Shown: piece after piece, positions 49,458-51,509 of the stretch | Layout: every line of letters begins with the position of its first letter | How positions within the stretch are numbered: the first letter of the stretch is position 1 | Assembly: GCA_029218465.1 (NCBI GenBank) | Contig: JAQXRJ010000085.1 | Span: 1-51,509 of the forward strand | Direction: 5' to 3' | Source of the DNA: a bacterium | GTDB lineage: Bacteria > Bacillota_I > Bacilli_A > RF39 > UBA660 | Length of the DNA stretch: 51,509 bases | The notes under the pieces: generated by a model | The model's input: only the letters and a program-made list of their open reading frames with translations | What the model was told of the DNA's origin: nothing | Database searches by the model: none | Made by a program: the position numbers and the translations under genes

Positions 49458-50444
49458 TTATAACCAAACTCCAAAGAATATTCCGGCCATAGTTAAAACT
49501 AATCCAACAACCCAAAACAATTTAACTATATCTTGCTCTTTCCATCCCATTTTTTCAAAATGATGATGAAGTGGAGACATTAAGAACAACTTTCTTTTAA
49601 AGAATTTTACCCATATAACTTGTAATATCACACTCAACGTTTCTATTACAAATACACTAGCAACTACAAGCAGCGTTATTTCCCTATGTGTTAATATTGC
49701 AACTGCACCCATTACTGCGCCAAGAGCCAAAGAACCAGTATCCCCCATAAATACTTTTGCTGGATATGTATTATATATTAAAAATCCCATAACAGCCCCT
49801 GTAAGAACAAATGTAAATATTCCAATTTCTTCATATCCAACAACAAGGGAAATTAAACTAAAAGCAATAAATGCTATTGCAGATAGACCTCCAGCTAATC
49901 CATCAAGTCCATCAGTTAAGTTAACTGCATTCGATGAACCAACTAATACAAACAATAGAAATAATCCATATACCCATCCCATTTCTATATGAATTCCTAA
50001 AGTAGATACAATGAGTGACGTCTGACCACCATTACGTATATATAAATAGAAAAAACCAACTGCTATAATAAGCTGTAAAAATAACTTTTGAAATCCTGTT
50101 AGTCCCTCATTATCATGCCTTTTTAGACTTAAATAATCATCTAAAAATCCAATTAAAGCATATCCTATAAATACTAATAAAATAATAATTAAATTAGATG
50201 TCATTTCAATTTTATTTGTAATTAATAAAACTAATGTAGTAATAAAAGTTGATATAATGAATATTAATCCCCCCATAGTGGGAGTTCCTTGCTTCTTCTT
50301 ATGATTTTCTCCAACATAATCACTAATAGTTTGTCGAACTTTCATTCTTTTTAGCATTGGTACCATAAATGCACCTAAAACAACTGATGTTAAAAAACCT
50401 ATCATTATTGCAAATATTGATTTAGTTAATAATAATATTCCCAA
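49458..50444 (-). CDS. mraY: Phospho-N-acetylmuramoyl-pentapeptide-transferase
   Basis: KKQGTPTMGGLIFI; NLTDGLDGLAGG; MGDTGSLALG; PLHHHFEKMGW. Confidence 0.97.
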   Translation of the reverse strand: MGILLLTKSIFAIMIGFLTSVVLGAFMVPMLKRMKVRQTISDYVGENHKKKQGTPTMGGLIFIISTFITTLVLLITNKIEMTSNLIIILLVFIGYALIGFLDDYLSLKRHDNEGLTGFQKLFLQLIIAVGFFYLYIRNGGQTSLIVSTLGIHIEMGWVYGLFLLFVLVGSSNAVNLTDGLDGLAGGLSAIAFIAFSLISLVVGYEEIGIFTFVLTGAVMGFLIYNTYPAKVFMGDTGSLALGAVMGAVAILTHREITLLVVASVFVIETLSVILQVIWVKFFKRKLFLMSPLHHHFEKMGWKEQDIVKLFWVVGLVLTMAGIFFGVWL

Positions 50445-50530
50445 TCTAATCACTCCAAATCCGTACTAAGATTATACTATAAATTCTTTAAAAAAACTTA
50501 TCGAATTTTGAAATTTTACATAATTTTACA

Positions 50531-51509
50531 CTAATTCCCCAGCATTAATCTAATTATAGAAGTTGATTCTACTTTTGTGCCAGCTTCAGGAGACTGTTCT
50601 ATAACTTTTTCACCATTACCACTAAATTCCACATTTAATGGATACAATGTTTTTGATGCTTCTTTTGCAGTTTTACCTAATACATCAGGTACTATCACAT
50701 AAGTTGGATCCATCCATTCATGAGTTTTTTCTATTCCACCTTCCTGTTTGTCTATTTCAAGTGCATCAATTATATCAAGTAATATTCTTCTTGCAACTGG
50801 TGCAGTGGTGTAACTTGATAATAATGCTGTATTCTTAGGATTATCAATAGCAACGTATAAAATTGCTTTTGGAGCATTAGCTGGTACAACAGCCATAAAA
50901 CTCATTATATAATTATTTACCAAATATTTACCATTTTGTACTTTTTGGGCAGTTCCTGTTTTTCCACCTACTCTATATCCATCAATATATGCATATTTTC
51001 CACCACCTCTAGCTACTACACTTTCAAGAGCATAACGCATTGTATTTGAGGTTTCTTCACTTATAGTTGTTCTAACTAATTTAGGAGAGTTTTCCAACAT
51101 CACACTATTGGTTTCAGGTTCAGATATGCTTTTAACAATATATGGTGTATAAAGTTTTCCACCATTAACTACCGCAGATACTGCTGCTGTTTGTTGTATT
51201 GGTGTTACACTTACTCCTTGACCAAAAGCAGTAGTGGCAAGTTCCAAGTCTTTTACTTTATCTAATGAAAATATAATTCCAGTCCCCTCTCCATTTAAAT
51301 CTATCCCAGTTTTTTCTCCAAAACCAAATAAGTCTAAATATGAAAATAGCTTTTCTTTACCCAGTGCTAATCCCATGTGTACAAATCCTGGATTGCAAGA
51401 ATTCTCTAAAACTTGTAAAAAGGTTTGATAACCATGACCTCCTGCTTTCCAGCATCCTATCCTTGCACCACTTATTTTAACAGAACCCGAATCATAAAAA
51501 GTATCTTTC
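50531..51509 (-). CDS. Class B penicillin-binding protein (FtsI/SpoVD type) with C-terminal PASTA domain, N-terminus outside window
   Basis: SCNPGFVHMGLALGKEKLF (SxN), GYRVGGKTGTAQKV (KTG), VIVPDVLGKTAKEASKTL (PASTA); frame stays open to the window end. Confidence 0.95.
   Translation of the reverse strand, partial: KDTFYDSGSVKISGARIGCWKAGGHGYQTFLQVLENSCNPGFVHMGLALGKEKLFSYLDLFGFGEKTGIDLNGEGTGIIFSLDKVKDLELATTAFGQGVSVTPIQQTAAVSAVVNGGKLYTPYIVKSISEPETNSVMLENSPKLVRTTISEETSNTMRYALESVVARGGGKYAYIDGYRVGGKTGTAQKVQNGKYLVNNYIMSFMAVVPANAPKAILYVAIDNPKNTALLSSYTTAPVARRILLDIIDALEIDKQEGGIEKTHEWMDPTYVIVPDVLGKTAKEASKTLYPLNVEFSGNGEKVIEQSPEAGTKVESTSIIRLMLGN

Overview
AT-rich chromosomal window from a Firmicutes/Bacilli-type bacterium, probably an uncultured, compact-genome, spore-forming lineage (taxon inferred). 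Nearly all genes are on the minus strand. Recognisable content: the hrcA-grpE-dnaK heat-shock operon with two CIRCE-like operators, galE, ylbD/ylbE, holA, tig, rplU-prp-rpmA, yneF-sirA-tkt, gltX, rplS-lepB, yqfC-yqfD, a yfhO-like gene, tRNA-Arg(TCT), and gerM-gerE-spoIIIAH. Next come ynbB, an SDR gene, an unusual sigma factor, eno, trmD-rimM, pnp-rpsO, and ftsW/spoVE-mraY-PBP. No CRISPR array, rRNA operon, prophage or transposase was seen. The best leads are: (1) an isolated transcription unit encoding only a 9-aa peptide, MWAWLRRFL, with its own promoter, operator-like dyad, RBS and terminator, next to a CPBP-family membrane protease; (2) a GerE gene absent from the ORF track because its frame has no ATG/GTG/TTG start, behind a sigma-K-like promoter; (3) a GrpE with a cysteine-rich, metallothionein-like N-terminus; (4) a 24-aa uORF overlapping the gltX start; (5) a second candidate AUU-start small membrane ORF; (6) several terminators whose stems contain the stop codon of the preceding gene. 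All family calls are by eye from translated sequence, with no database search.
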